Below are positions 12,544-24,223 of a stretch of 64,000 nucleotides of DNA, in pieces. The notes under the pieces were generated by a model that saw nothing but the letters and a program-made list of their open reading frames with translations, made no database searches and was not told where the DNA came from. Every line of letters begins with the position of its first letter. The first letter of the stretch is position 1. The stretch lies in NCBI GenBank assembly GCA_018340375.1, contig JAFFJZ010000007.1, positions 9,176,001-9,240,000 of the forward strand. Reading direction: 5' to 3'. Origin of the DNA: Gonatopus flavifemur. Its lineage: Eukaryota > Arthropoda > Insecta > Hymenoptera > Dryinidae. The translations under genes and the position numbers were made by a program.

Positions 12544-12741
12544 ATCACTGTCGGAATATCGAGACTCTACTCGGAGTCCGTTGACGACGAGGACGAAGAC
12601 GCCGATGATGATGATGATGATGATGATGTTGGTACCGATCCGCACTTGCGGGCACCTCCTTACACCAAAGAAAACCTTACACACATCGACAATGGCTTCG
12701 TCATCGAATTTTTAATGTTGTCAGAAATTCGAGCCGTTTGA
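12544..12741 (+). CDS. Weak candidate exon with an acidic Asp run
   Basis: An ATG-less frame is open from 12544 (just after TAA 12541-12543) to TGA 12739-12741. It encodes an acidic segment with eight consecutive Asp from a (GAT)8 array, then GTDPHLRAPPYTKENLTHID. Codon third positions are GC-richer than the flanks. No clear splice acceptor or donor was found. It may equally be microsatellite DNA that happens to lack stops. Confidence 0.22.
   Translation: MTVGISRLYSESVDDEDEDADDDDDDDDVGTDPHLRAPPYTKENLTHIDNGFVIEFLMLSEIRAV
12604..12627. repeat. (GAT)8 microsatellite
   Basis: Eight perfect GAT units in tandem, preceded by a GAC/GAG/GAA-rich run. Confidence 0.95.
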
Positions 12742-15319
12742 TCATTTTTCGTGACTACGTGCAGCCGCAAATACATGCGATTGAAGAAAAAAATATGAAG
12801 GATGCCTTACAGGTTATAAGAAATAGGTCACTTGAAACGAAATTGTCGAGCTCTTGAGAATTATTCAGAAGGTTATCGAAGATATGAATAATCGTACCAG
12901 CCCAAGAAATGAACGAATGGAACGAATTTAGAGATTACAGGAATCGATGTATCAATTGTTTCAAAAATCATCACGCGTAGCTCTAAAATATCGTGTGAAA
13001 GGGAAGAAATAAAATTCGTGTACACGCAGTTGGTAGGTTTCTTTGAAATTCGTAATGTGCATCCTGCAGCGTGAACATCTGTTCGAAATTTAATACAAAT
13101 CCTAAATGGTTGGTGATTAATTATCACATGCTACCGCATACCTCTATGTACAATTTTGATGAATTAATATTTATTTCAATGTTCGAAGGGAATGATTAAT
13201 GATGAGTTCACGAGAAAGAGTTTCAATTCCATTCTGCTCTCTATTCCCCTCGATTTTAATCCTTTCTTTTCTTGGCGGGCACGGAATTATTTGAGATTTC
13301 TAACACCGCCACGATTAAAAACTCTTGTAATTATTTCCCATGCAATATTTTAACGGCGAAGGGAAGTAACAGGTTGTCGTTTCGATCCAAATTAGTTTAT
13401 ATACAATAAAATCGAGCATAGGTTACATACGCCGAAGAGGGAAACCAGTACCGTGTCGTACGCGTGTACGCCCCTGGCTGTGGAGAGCCTGCAACACGAG
13501 AGACCAGACAAACTGGAGAAAGAGAGACGGAAAGAAATAGAAGAAGAAGAAGAAGAAGGTGAAGAAGAAGAAGGAGTTGGAGGAGGTAGAGGAGCAGCAG
13601 CAACAGCAGCAGCAGCAGCAGCGGTGGCGGCGGCAGCAGGAGCAGCTCTCTTCTTGGCAAAGGCTGATCTTTCTTAAGTAGGTCTTGGGAGCGAAAGAAT
13701 ATGAGGAGGGGAAGAGCGAAGGAGACGGAGATAAACGTGATGCAAGAGAAAAATTGAAGTACGAAAATATCAGCGAAAATCCTAGCAACATAAATGAAAT
13801 TATAATCAAGATTTCTCTCGGATGAACTTTTATACGTACATACACATATATATATTTTTTCAAAATTGTCTGCATTTTACGATACTCGAGGAGAGATATC
13901 GCACGAGTAGTCCTCGGCATTTTGAATCAAGTTAATTACATGGATCGAAAGAGAAACCGGAAAGAATGCAGAGTACATCGATTTAGAAAAACTGTACAAC
14001 GTTCTACTTTATTACATTATTATAATTTCTATCTCGAAAAAATATAAAAATCTTAATTCAATAAATATAATAGACTGTATGATTTCGATTTTTTTCCCGT
14101 ATGAAAAATGAAGAAGAAGAAGAAGAAAAAGAAAAGTGGTGAGAAAATCAATCTCGTTCATAAAAGGAACGAATTGATCGATGTTCTTCGAAGCGATAAT
14201 TAGATAATCCTTTCCGAAGGATTCGAATCAATCGTGAGAAAGATTGTAAAAGGTGAAAGTTATCGAGGAGAAAATTATGTTATTCCATAAGCTCCATTTT
14301 GATTCTGAATTTTTGAAAATTTCCTCTGAAAGAGGGACTCGAAGGTATCTTCTATATAAGATATAGAAGAATCCACATGACTCCCGACTCTCCAATCTCT
14401 TGGTAATATAATTGACACCTATTAATTATTTATTCATAGAGTTTTCAATATTCCAAAAGAAAATGATTCTCATGCATTACTGAAAACTGCATTAACGCTT
14501 CATCGAGTGGCGTGAGTGACGGCGCAGATTCACCGTGAAATGACTTGAGTGTTCTTTAATTGTTTTTCTAATGGTTTTCTCAATACGCTCTTGATGTTTC
14601 CTGTCATGAGAAATTCAGAGTGTGTCAGGATGCTCCATTTTACGTTATAAACTCGCCGCAGGTTTTTACGATCTGTCATCGGAGATTTAATTCCTTGAGA
14701 ATCGATCTTTGAGAAGCATAAAAGGAACATTTCTAATCCGTTCTGCGAATTTGTGTCATAAAAATCGATAATCGAATCATCTTTGAAGAGACTTTAAAAC
14801 AAATGGGAATAAGATATGCGTGTTTTTTTCCAAAATCGTTGAATTCAAAGGGAAAATAAGAATTGCATTGAAGAATAGAATGGTATGAATTTCACCATTG
14901 ATTTAAAACCATTTCCAATTAAAAACTGAATCATAAATTACACGATGAGAGGAAACAAGATTGGAATAAATGCACGAATTCACGAGCGTACTCCATTTAA
15001 ATTGAACTCATTTTCACACATTAAAATATCCATTATATTGCATCGATATATAACCACAACATTGTTCGCAATCTCATCTTAAGCTGCTTAGATAATCACT
15101 ATCCTACAACCCAATAATTGCGCGATTTACCTTATACGGTTTACAGTATTTCGGTTCGAAGGGGAACGATTTTTCGAATTACCACTAATTCGAAACGATT
15201 GTGGCATATGAGTAGTAGAGAAAGTTGGACCACATATAGACTCGATCTATCGGACGGCTATCAATTCCAACCATGAAATTATTAGGATTGAACTTTCAAG
15301 ATCGAAAGAGATCATTTAC
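12742..15319. other. No recognised gene; microsatellite-bearing
   Basis: Apart from the compound trinucleotide repeat near 13.6 kb and a short GAA run near 14110-14130, nothing recognisable was found. Long ORFs around 13.4-13.9 kb come from the repeat. Confidence 0.45.
13540..13650. repeat. Compound GAA/GGA/GCA trinucleotide repeat
   Basis: A GAA-rich tract passes into GGA and then CAG/GCA units, ending GGTGGCGGCGGCAGCAGG. Read on the plus strand it would encode Glu and Ala runs in a frame open from 13453 to 13677; read on the minus strand, Leu, Cys or Ser runs. An exon with homopolymeric runs is possible, but composition alone explains the ORFs. Confidence 0.85.
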
Positions 15320-15552
15320 TTTAATAATAAAATTGTGCACCTCTTTTTTGTGTATCCTTATACAAAACGAAGCTAGGAGAGTATCCTTCGGTACCTCCAT
15401 TGTATCAGCCGTCCCATTCAGTTCCATCAGACTCACGACGAATCTGATATTCTCGGATACATTTTCAATCAACAAAGCACGATGAATTAGCGATTCTCGC
15501 TTCCCGAATGAGTATACGATATAAGGTATATTGGGCATTATTCGAGACGGTT
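15320..15552 (-). CDS. Candidate internal exon, unknown product
   Basis: On the minus strand a plausible acceptor (CTACTTCTAACAG, AG at 15554-15553) precedes an open stretch of 233 bp that ends at a GTAAAT donor (15319-15314). The exon would start with two bases of a split codon and encode 77 residues, including SFGKRESLIHRALLIENV. Third-position GC is about half, above background. Family and function are unknown. No partner exon was identified, so this rests on local signals only. Confidence 0.27.
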
Positions 15553-15802
15553 CTGTTAGAAGTAGCACTTGAGATGCATTATGTACTTTCAACTGCTATT
15601 TGGTTATATATTAGTCGAAGATCACGATTCCACTTCCAGAAATATACAACAGAGAGTTATATCTATGTTCAATGTACAATCAATATCCGAGAGATACGAT
15701 CTGCGATCTACGATCTACGATCCACAATCTGGGATCGCATGCGATCATTTCCCTTAGTCCACTTCAAAAATCTGGAATAGAAAATTTTTTTTCCATAGCA
15801 TA

Positions 15803-15822
15803 AGGAGGAGGAGGAGGAGGAG
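15803..15822. repeat. (GGA)n microsatellite
   Basis: A short run of GGA/GAG units in non-coding sequence. Confidence 0.85.
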
Positions 15823-15829
15823 GATGAGG

Positions 15830-18800
15830 CAAACCTACCATTTGTATACATTCACTCCATCTTTTATCCCCAAATAAGGTAAATCGTATACAAAGTACAG
15901 TGCAATATAAGTGATGTATTGGTCAGTCCCGTTTATAACTATAAAACCCATTCGATACTTTCTAGAACGATAGAAAATTCTGCATCTTCTTACGCGTATC
16001 GAAACCATGTATCTTCCTTTGCTTTACTCTTACACTAATGTTCACGTCGAACGTCGTTCGTTCTCGGATATACAGCTAATCTACAAGGAACGATGAATTA
16101 GCAAAACTTGCTTCGAGCCTGTATATGTATATATATGTTGATATACTTTGACTTGGACGAGTATTTATGAGGCTAAAGAAACCAAAGACGACAACAACGA
16201 AGACGACGACGACGACGACGACGAGGACGATCTCTTTTACCTCGTTATACCGTAAACTCATATCATTACCGCATCTCGTAATTACCGGCGAGGTAAACTT
16301 CAGCAAATACACAGGCGTGTTGTGTACAACTCATAGTCCCGATTACGAGACAGGGCAAGAAAGAAGAGGTGCTCGTATTTTCTTGACAAAGAAAACTATT
16401 CATAAGAACTATAGGAACGACGCTTAGCTCTCCACGCCAGGCGTAGAAAATCCTAGGTATCGCGATGATGGAATATACACCGATGTATAGACGTAAAATC
16501 AATTTTTTGTTCAATGTGTGGAAATTCGAATCTACGGAAGAGATAAGTATCGTAAATGATCTTATCGTGATAAATGTCCCAAGCCTTCATATATTCGGCG
16601 TCAGAATTTCAACACAGGATCATATTTCTATCTCGTTTCTCACAGAAACCGGAGTGATCTTTGGGATAAAATGCATTGCCGCACACCTGTCGTAACTCGG
16701 TTGCAGTCATAAACTTGATTTTTTTCATCTCCCCTTGGTTCTTTACGCGAAGGATATATGTGTATAATTGTACCTTTACGGGTCTATGGACTTGAATGAT
16801 GTATAGGTACCAAGTGTACGAGTACTCGAAGTAGTAGTTGAACGGTGGCGAGAAACAAGATGAGCTGCTTTGCTCAGTGAGATCGTTAATCGACGCATTG
16901 CTCTCGTCCGACCGATTGCATTAGTTATTGGTCACGGTCTGTCGATGAAGAGCCTGCAGGTGAAACAGAGGGCACTGCTTCCTCATACCACCTGCATGCA
17001 CTTTTTCTTTATGTGTCATGTATCTCTTCGCGCTCCCATATTTTGTCCTTTCGATCCTAACTATCTCTATTTCCTGTTGAGTTCGAAATTTGGCGCATCG
17101 CTTCGATTTATCTTCCAGTTGCGCAGAAATTTCTACACTCGGTGTATGAGTTTCATCGTTACGAAACGAGCTTTGCTAGATTGAATCGGCTGGGAGAAAA
17201 GTGGAAGAGCTCTGAGGATGAAATAAAGCAAAGAGTGAAGAACCATGTGTATAGCAAGCTCCGTTAAAATGTGGAGCAGAATGATCATCGTACACGCGTT
17301 CTCGACTACGTTTTCTATTCCTTATCTTCCCTCTCGATACGTTACCAAACATCTCACGTTACATCGAGTTTAACCACTTCTGCAATCATTTCAAACTTTG
17401 ATAGAACACTCGCCAAGGTTTTTAAATAACAACATTGTTCGAATCATAGCATAAGCGATGATTATTTAGATTTTCTCATCTGACTTTTATTCGCAACAAA
17501 TTAAACATTGCACAACGAATGTTGCACACAAATTATTTATTCCAACCGGAAAATTGCATTCAGAAATTTCCATATTTCTTCATTATTGACAATGATAGAG
17601 TACCTTATAGGCTATCTTTCAATCCTGTTAGAAAGTTGTTACGTAATTCGTGTGTGATCGTAGCCGAAGAAACTCTGATTTGTTGTAAGGGATCGCAGTC
17701 AAAGTGTCACTAGAAATTTAGTTAACTATCGTTTAAAGGTAGCAAATGACTGACCCTGCACGAAGAAAGGTACATTATAAATGATTATCTTTGCTTCACG
17801 ATTTCATTGAGTCAGCTCAAAATTACCATACTCTGTGAATCAAAACTTGTAAGAAGCACCGAGGATCAGTTAAAATCCCACTGATTTAGAGTATCGATTG
17901 TGCTATTGTACAGCGCATTATTTGGTCGTATGAATCATGTTGAATGTTGTAAAGCTTTGAAAAGGTGCAATTTCATAGGCCAAGTCTGCCCTCGACGTAC
18001 CAATAAATGTAATAATTCATGATATATTGTTCTCTCCGTGCAGCGTTGTACAAAAATTACGAAGTATTGAGACAAAGCCTGACTTGATCTGGCTGATATT
18101 TCAATTTCAACAACAAATCCACGCAACGGATATAAATCTAATTCCAATTACCTGTCTGTTATTTTATTTATTTGTTCGTTGATTATTGTGTTAGTAAGGT
18201 CTTACATCTTTTACTTTCGACTGAGTAAATCACTAATGTCGGTAATTTTTGTACTTTTTGTCGAATCACAGGAATTGTTGGTACTCAATACTCGAGGAAA
18301 CGAGAACAAAAAAAATCCGTTTAAATTGAGTAATAGTCGAATATATTTCTCACTTCCTTCCTTTCTTCCTTCCATATTTCTGATCATTTTCAAGGTTACA
18401 AACATTATTAACGAATTTGAACGGATTTTCTTTGTTATTAAAGAGATGTAAGAAAGATCACGTGGAATGGTGTCACAAAGGATGCAAGTTGTTGATTCCC
18501 AGGATCCGTCAGACGCTTGTCAAAAAACTTCAGTGCAGATATGTTTCCTCGATGAATCGAAATTCGTATTACGGAAGGGATATTTCATGCAACGTCGATC
18601 GAACCAATAATAAGAAGTACGAAATTAAAGATGTTTTCACACATGCTCACGACTGGCGATAAAAATACGAGACCATCGTTAGTTTTAATTGATGACATAC
18701 CTAATTAAATTCGTAATTACTTTTTTATCGTTTCAAGTCGATCAGGTGCTGTCCTGCATTGGCGCAATACCACGTTCTTGCGTGGTATTGTTTTTATTTT

Positions 18801-19019
18801 CGAATATAATTCGTGAGACTGATGGAATGAGTAAACAAGGTCTTCTGATATCGTTTCTCTTCATTATTTCTTCCCCTACAATGTTCCGTAATGACCAATC
18901 GGTAATAACATTTCATAATTATAACGAAATGAATTCCCTTCACGGCAGTTGCGAATTTATTACCTGGAGTCCAAATTTTCACATTTAGTTTAATGCTTAT
19001 TTTGCAATTTTGTAGATTT
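15830..19019. other. No recognised gene or transposon
   Basis: AT-rich non-coding DNA. A perfect 10-bp hairpin (CAATACCACG, 6-nt loop, CGTGGTATTG) lies at 18765-18790. No ORF here has recognisable motifs. Confidence 0.45.
16202..16222. repeat. (GAC)7 microsatellite
   Basis: Seven GAC units flanked by AAC/GAA variants. ORFs crossing it are compositional. Confidence 0.93.
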
Positions 19020-19906
19020 TATTAGGTGGACAACTTTGCTTCCGCCGTTTACAATGCATGGTTACGTCGGTAGGTGATGGTCGAGCATAACAACATCGTC
19101 ATATTGGTGAATTTCTCATGACATCATAAATTTTTACTCGATCGAAAATGTCAGCTTTTGAGCCGAATTCTCGTCATTTGCGGGAAGTTCTGATTTTCTG
19201 CTTTCATTTGAAGAAAACTGCGGCTGAGGCTCATCAAATGCTCTCAAGTATTTACGGTGAGGCTGCTTTGGATGGAAGAACGCGTCGTGAATGGTTCCAA
19301 CGTTTCAAGAAGGGTGATTGTGATGTCGAGAACCAACGTGGCGTTGGAAGAGAAGAAATTTTTGAAGATTCCGAATTGGAGGCATTACTTGATGAAGACT
19401 CGTGCCAAACGCAAGAAGGATTGGCAGAATCATTGGGAGCAACTCAATGAACCATTTCGAAACGCCTCAGAGCCATGGGAATGATTCAGAAACAGGGGAA
19501 TTGGGTTCCGTACGCATTGAAGACAAGAGATGTCGAATGACGTTTCTTTATTTGCGAACAGCTGCTTCAAAGACAGAATCGCCCGTGTGGAAAAATTGAT
19601 CAGGATTCAATTAGGGCCTAATTCAAACAAATCAGGGCCAAGTAAGGAATCGATGTAGAATGTGACGCATAAACGATCAGGTCCTAATCGGGTGCCCATG
19701 AGGGTACAATCAGGCCCATAACAATCATCTTACATCCAAATATAGTGTCCTAGCTAACATAATTGATGAATGAATTTTGAAATGAATTCAAATTTTCGAA
19801 TATTATCGAAGCAGATGTAGTTGATTGATTCATAAACAATCAATTCTATTTTTTCCGAAAGAAAAGGGAGGTTATTTCAACTCTCTGAAGTATGAATCAA
19901 GTCAGA

Positions 19907-20740
19907 TGTTTCATAATTCACTGAAAAAACTTCACAGGCGTTATTCTGCAGTCAAAATGTAATGATTTCCTATTTGGCAAAATTTTTTCGAGGTTTAGTT
20001 TTTGAGATATTAGAATTTTCATATTTTTTTTTCTCGAATCCACATCATTCAAAAGCACTGTGTGTTACATACTTGAGCTTGACACTATTGGCTAAGTTAG
20101 GAAACGGCGGATCTCTGGAAAAAATGTACTATTCTGTCATTTTTCGATTTAAGGTTATAGAAATTTGAAATGTTTTGGCTTCCAGCCGATCAGAATCCAG
20201 CAACTTTGAGTTATTATAGCTACAAAACATGGGATGACTGGATACTTTGATTTTTTTCTCAGAGATCCACGATTTTCCAACTTGACGAATCGTGTTGAGC
20301 TCAAATATGTCACACACAGTGCACAGTAAAAAATTTTTCGTCAAATTCAACACACAAGCAAATGTTAACCATTTTTCTTCACACTCAATGTGTGTTGATT
20401 CCAGAGTGACACTTATAAAGTGTTAATTTGAACTCGAATAACATTTGAATGTGTTGAAAATGAATCGATCGAACAGCATTTGGTCAGTGTGTTAAATGAA
20501 CACACAAAAGTGTTAAATATTCAACACTTGAATTTTAACACGTAGTTAAATATTCAACACTTGAATTTTGACCCGTACTTCTTTTTTACACAATGATGGA
20601 ATTTTTTTTACTGTGTGCTTTTGAATGATTTGGATTTGAAAAAAATTCTAAAAATGCTCCTATCTCAAAAACTAAGACTCAACACAAATTTTTCAGACCG
20701 GGAACACGCCTGTAAAATTCTTTCAGTGAACTATGAAACA
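19907..20740. mobile_element. Long inverted-repeat element (TGTTTCATA ends)
   Basis: The left arm (about 19907-20150) is the reverse complement of the right arm (about 20620-20740 plus 20170-20320), with ends TGTTTCATA and TATGAAACA. The arms are diverged. It is interrupted by the CACAG element at 20322-20615; the left arm near 20039-20070 preserves the uninterrupted sequence. The target duplication is unclear. Confidence 0.65.
20322..20615. mobile_element. CACAG-ended 294-bp element rich in GTGTTAAAT repeats; TSD TG
   Basis: The ends are CACAGTAAAAAA and TTTTTTTACTGTG, with TG on both sides (20320-20321, 20616-20617). The interior repeats GTGTTAAATATTCAACAC-like words. The empty site is visible in the opposite arm of the host inverted repeat (about 20045-20068), which confirms the 2-bp duplication. 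Confidence 0.85.
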
Positions 20741-20825
20741 CCCGGTACATAGATATAAACATGGATATGGGTAGGTATATATGTGTAAATAGATGTATGA
20801 ATGAATTTACGTGTGTATATTTGTA

Positions 20826-20849
20826 TATGTATGTATGTATGTATGTATG
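20826..20849. repeat. (TATG)n microsatellite
   Basis: A short run of TATG units at the end of a TA/TG-rich stretch. Confidence 0.85.
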
Positions 20850-20898
20850 CATGATCCACTAGAGCTCCCGAATATATTGTAGCAAATTTTGTATTCAA

Positions 20899-21060
20899 GA
20901 TATTCCAAAATTGGTAGGGGGTCTTTTGGCCGAATCGACATGATTTGGCAATCACTAATCGATTTCGGAGGACACTAAAGAATGACTAGCGATTGTCAAA
21001 TCATGTCCATTCGGCCAAAAACTTTTTTGGTCAGAAGACCCCTTGCCTCCAAAATTCAAC
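20899..21060. repeat. Inverted repeat with GGTAGGGGGTCTTTTGGCC arms
   Basis: A left arm at about 20899-20958 and a right arm at about 20992-21060 are inverted copies with some mismatches. It is probably a foldback element or part of one; no target duplication was assigned. Confidence 0.6.
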
Positions 21061-21846
21061 TTTAATTTCATTACTTTGTACTTTGTTCTATTAGACAGAA
21101 AAATACTCTAAAAATAATCCTCGATTGTGAACATTATTATTGATCGTGTATTATTATTATTGTTGTTTATATTATCATCATATTTTATTAACTATTCATA
21201 CATTTTTATTTGTAAAAATATCAAATCAAGACATTTTCCATAGATATCACTCAAGTTTGATGATTCATATTCATTCATCAGGAATTCATTTTTATATCAA
21301 CAGCGTTGCGCAAATGTGTTCATGGGTCACATTTCTAGTCCTCAATTTCAGTCAAACCAAATTTCTAACGGAATCAACCCACCAAAAATTCACGTTGAAT
21401 AGAATAACCAATGACGCACAGAATTTCCAGCCGATAGACACCCTTAAGAATACGAATGTTACCATCCGAGCATGCTTTCTTCCAACCAAAATACTCTAAT
21501 TTGAATTCATAGGAAAATCCATACTTCAGATCGTTCGGATAAACACACACTTTTTTCGGTAGAGTGTCTCAGTCCCGAAGGTCAATTTTCCCGAAAGTCC
21601 GATACACCGAAATGCAAAATCCTGTTGTGTGTTGAACATCTACAAATCCTGGTATTACCCATACAGCACCGGGAGGTCTTTTGAATATTCAAAGAACGTG
21701 CTTGATTACACAGAGAACGTGGAAATATGGTTTCGGGATGTTCTAAGAACGTCACATGTATGTCCCAGGTACGTGCAAATGTCCCGGTTCGTTCTATTCA
21801 TTTGCACCGTGCGACGTTCTGGAAACGTGTTCAATAAAGGTTTTCA

Positions 21847-22346
21847 CACTGAAAAAAAAATTTATTCCAGTCAAATAAATATTTATTTGTCCTGTAACAA
21901 AGAAATATTTATTAGAATTAACAAAATATTCTTTGGAACCAAAATAATTTATTGGAATCAAATAAACGATTAAAACCATCTATTTAATTCAAATAAATTA
22001 TTTTGGTTCCAAAGAATATTTTGTTAATTCTACACGGAGAAAAAAGATCATGGAATGATCGCTAGGAAGGATAGTAAACTGGTGACAACTACGAATTTCT
22101 GTGCACAGTCGCTAACAGAGACGGGTAATGGTTCCTATTTTGGTATATTAGAATACAATATAGTATACCAAAATAGGAATCATTACTCGTCTCTGTTAGC
22201 GACTGTGCACAGAAATTCGTAGTTGTCACCAGTTTACTATCTTTCCTAGCGATCATTCCTAGATCTTTTTTCTCTGTGTAATGTATATTTCTTTGCTACG
22301 GCACAAATAAATATTTATTTGACTGGAATAAAGTTTTTTTTCAGTG
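21847..22346. mobile_element. CACTG-ended foldback element; TSD CA
   Basis: The ends are CACTGAAAAAAAAATTTATT and its inverted match, with arms containing CAGTCAAATAAATATTTATTTG on both sides. CA flanks both ends (21845-21846, 22347-22348). It is itself interrupted by the 246-bp palindrome at 22033-22278. Confidence 0.88.
22033..22278. mobile_element. 246-bp near-perfect palindrome (CACGGAGAAAAAAGATC); TSD TA
   Basis: The ends are CACGGAGAAAAAAGATC and the inverted CACAGAGAAAAAAGATC, flanked by TA on both sides (22031-22032, 22279-22280). The arms pair almost completely around a small centre. It is the same length as the copy at 27934-28179 and differs from it at about five positions. No ORF. 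Confidence 0.92.
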
Positions 22347-23026
22347 CATTACGTTGTGCGAAGCTGCGCATATGTTTTTAAAGGTTAGTTTTCATGAAAT
22401 TATGTTGGGAAAACATTATGAGAACGGCCCGTAGTAGATGAAAAGAACGAGTTAAGAACGTATTCAGAGGCATCCAAAATGCAGGTAATCTAAATATTTG
22501 AAAAACTTACTCCTCGGGGACCAAAACACGCAAAACCGAGTGCATGTTTTCAAAACGTTGAGAGAATTTTCTGTGCTTTCTGGGTAGTGAAACCAACGAT
22601 GCCTAGTTGGCTTGGAACAACCCAAATCCTATTTTTAGAAATCCATTGTTTTCATAGGTATTGAACACACGGTAGAAGCTGCAATGTCGCGACAAAATTT
22701 CAGTACCTTAAAATATAATAGTTAGATGGCTAGTAACATCTAGGAATATTTCGGTATATCGAACTTCCGGGAAAATGGACCTTCGGAACCGCGACACTCT
22801 ACCATTTTTTTCAATGCACGAAGCACTTGCAAGTGTCTAGTTTTAGGCTAGTCGAGCGTTACAAAACTCGCGAATTCTTAGATCATTTCAACTTGGAAAT
22901 ATTTGAAAAAGTAATATTTCTGATCCCTATTACACTTGTACTTGTTGAATTGATTTACCGATGAAAATTTCATGCTTTCGACAATTACGCAACATTCGCT
23001 AGCTCCGCAAAAAGAAATAGACGCAA

Positions 23027-23234
23027 CCCACATAGGAACAGAGGCTATGTCGTTCCAAAAGTATTCTAAAAGATATCTTCAAGATGTCTTATACAACATA
23101 AAAAGAAGAATTTGAGAAAGATCCTTTCTCAAGAACAAATCTTTCTCAAATCGTTCTTTTCATGTTGCATAAGACATCTTAAAGATATCTTTTAGAATAC
23201 TTTTGGAACGACATAACCTCTGTTGCTATGTGGG
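23027..23234. mobile_element. CCCACATAG palindrome, 208 bp; TSD AA
   Basis: CCCACATAG at 23027 and its complement at 23234 bound a near-perfect palindrome with AA on both sides (23025-23026, 23235-23236). The arms contain TTCCAAAAGTATTCTAAAAG. No coding capacity. Confidence 0.85.
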
Positions 23235-23938
23235 AATTATTGGTATTAGAAGTATGAATGATGGAAATACTTGTTGTTAGATGTAGGTTTTCGATAATAA
23301 GATTTGTTTTTTGAAATGGAATCTGACTTATAAATGAAACTGAAACTGGCACCCGTAAAGCTAGCAGCCGATTATCATAACTCTTTTCACAAAACTTTGA
23401 TCAAAGATTTAAATATCTGAGACATTTAGTAGAATGCCACTCAATTGATTTTTTATGTGAACACAGCTGGAACCACATTGAATCAAAAGTTACAACAATT
23501 AGCTGCTAGCTTTAGGTTGCTGGTTTTAGCTTAATGATTCATAACCTCCATTCGTATTATTCAGAAATTTGAATGAGTTTGAATTGTAAATAAAACTATG
23601 AATTACTCTTCAACTGATGAATCAAATTGTTTTTCTTCAATTTGATTCATATTTTATCAAATTTTCTCCATGATTAATGAAAAAAACAGGTATAAAATGG
23701 AATTATTCCGGCCCCGATGGGAGCCCTGTTGATACCCAATTAGGTTGTAATGATTTTTGCGTCACATTCACCATTTAATCCTTGTTAGGCCCCGATTATT
23801 ATTATGGCTTTACTGATGGAATTTCTACACGGGCGAAAGGGGTTTTTATACGGTATTGTGACCGGTGACGAAAAATGGGTCCACTACGATAATCCCAAGC
23901 GTAGAAAATCTTGAGGAATAACCGAACATGTTCCCACG

Positions 23939-24223
23939 CACAGTAAAAAGTGAAACTTAAAGTGATCCCGAATATCAGCTTCAAAATGCAGCCAAAAGTA
24001 GCGCCTATTCCAACTGAAAGTAAACAATGAAAAAGACTGAATTTCAGTTAATTCCATCTTACTTTGGAATTAGGATAGAATTCCATCTTAATTTCCAAAG
24101 TAAGATGAAATTGAGTGAAATTCAGTCTTTTTCATTGCTTACTTTCAGTTGGAATAGGCGCTACTTTTGGCTGCATTCTGAAGCTGATATTCGGGATCAC
24201 TTTAAGTTTTACTTTTTACTGTG
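23939..24223. mobile_element. 285-bp CACAG palindrome; TSD CG
   Basis: The ends are CACAGTAAAAAGTGAAAC and its near-exact complement; the arms match over almost their whole length. CG flanks both sides (23937-23938, 24224-24225). Removal rejoins the mariner codons of the PTATAKPN segment. Confidence 0.93.

Larger units (their letters stand above)
21658..22584. mobile_element. CCCATACAGCACC element with AGAACGT words; TSD TA
   Basis: The ends are CCCATACAGCACCGGG and, inverted, CCCAGAAAGCACAGAAA. TA flanks both sides (21656-21657, 22585-22586). The interior repeats AGAACGT and its complement ACGTTCT. It resembles the CCCACACAGCACC element at 36488-39249 in terminal sequence. It is split by a CACTG element at 21847-22346. 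Confidence 0.7.
21558..22803. mobile_element. GGTAGAGTGTC inverted-repeat element, possible 9-bp TSD
   Basis: The left end GGTAGAGTGTCTCAG and right end (inverted GGTAGAGTGTCGCGG) continue into matching CCGAAGGTC...TTTTCCCG...CGATA...CCGAAAT segments. The flanks ACTTTTTTC (21549-21557) and ATTTTTTTC (22804-22812) match at 8 of 9 bases. A 9-bp duplication would suggest a Mutator-like family and 8 bp would suggest hAT; the T-rich flank makes this uncertain. It carries the CCCATACAG element at 21658-22584. Confidence 0.65.
19582..23833. mobile_element. CCCGTG-type element with several nested elements; TSD CG
   Basis: The ends are CCCGTGTGGAAAAATTG and, inverted, CCCGTGTAGAAATTCC, flanked by CG on both sides (19580-19581 and 23834-23835). 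Removing it restores the mariner frame (QRQNR/KGFLY). The subterminal regions repeat words such as GGGCCTAAT, AGGTCCTAAT and TCAGGCCCAT in both orientations. It hosts elements at 19907-20740, 20899-21060, 21558-22803 and 23027-23234. There is no coding capacity. Confidence 0.85.

Noticed and set aside
13423..13920. 165-codon minus-strand ORF with Cys and Ser runs
   Set aside because: It is produced by the GAA/GCA microsatellite; composition, not selection, keeps it open.
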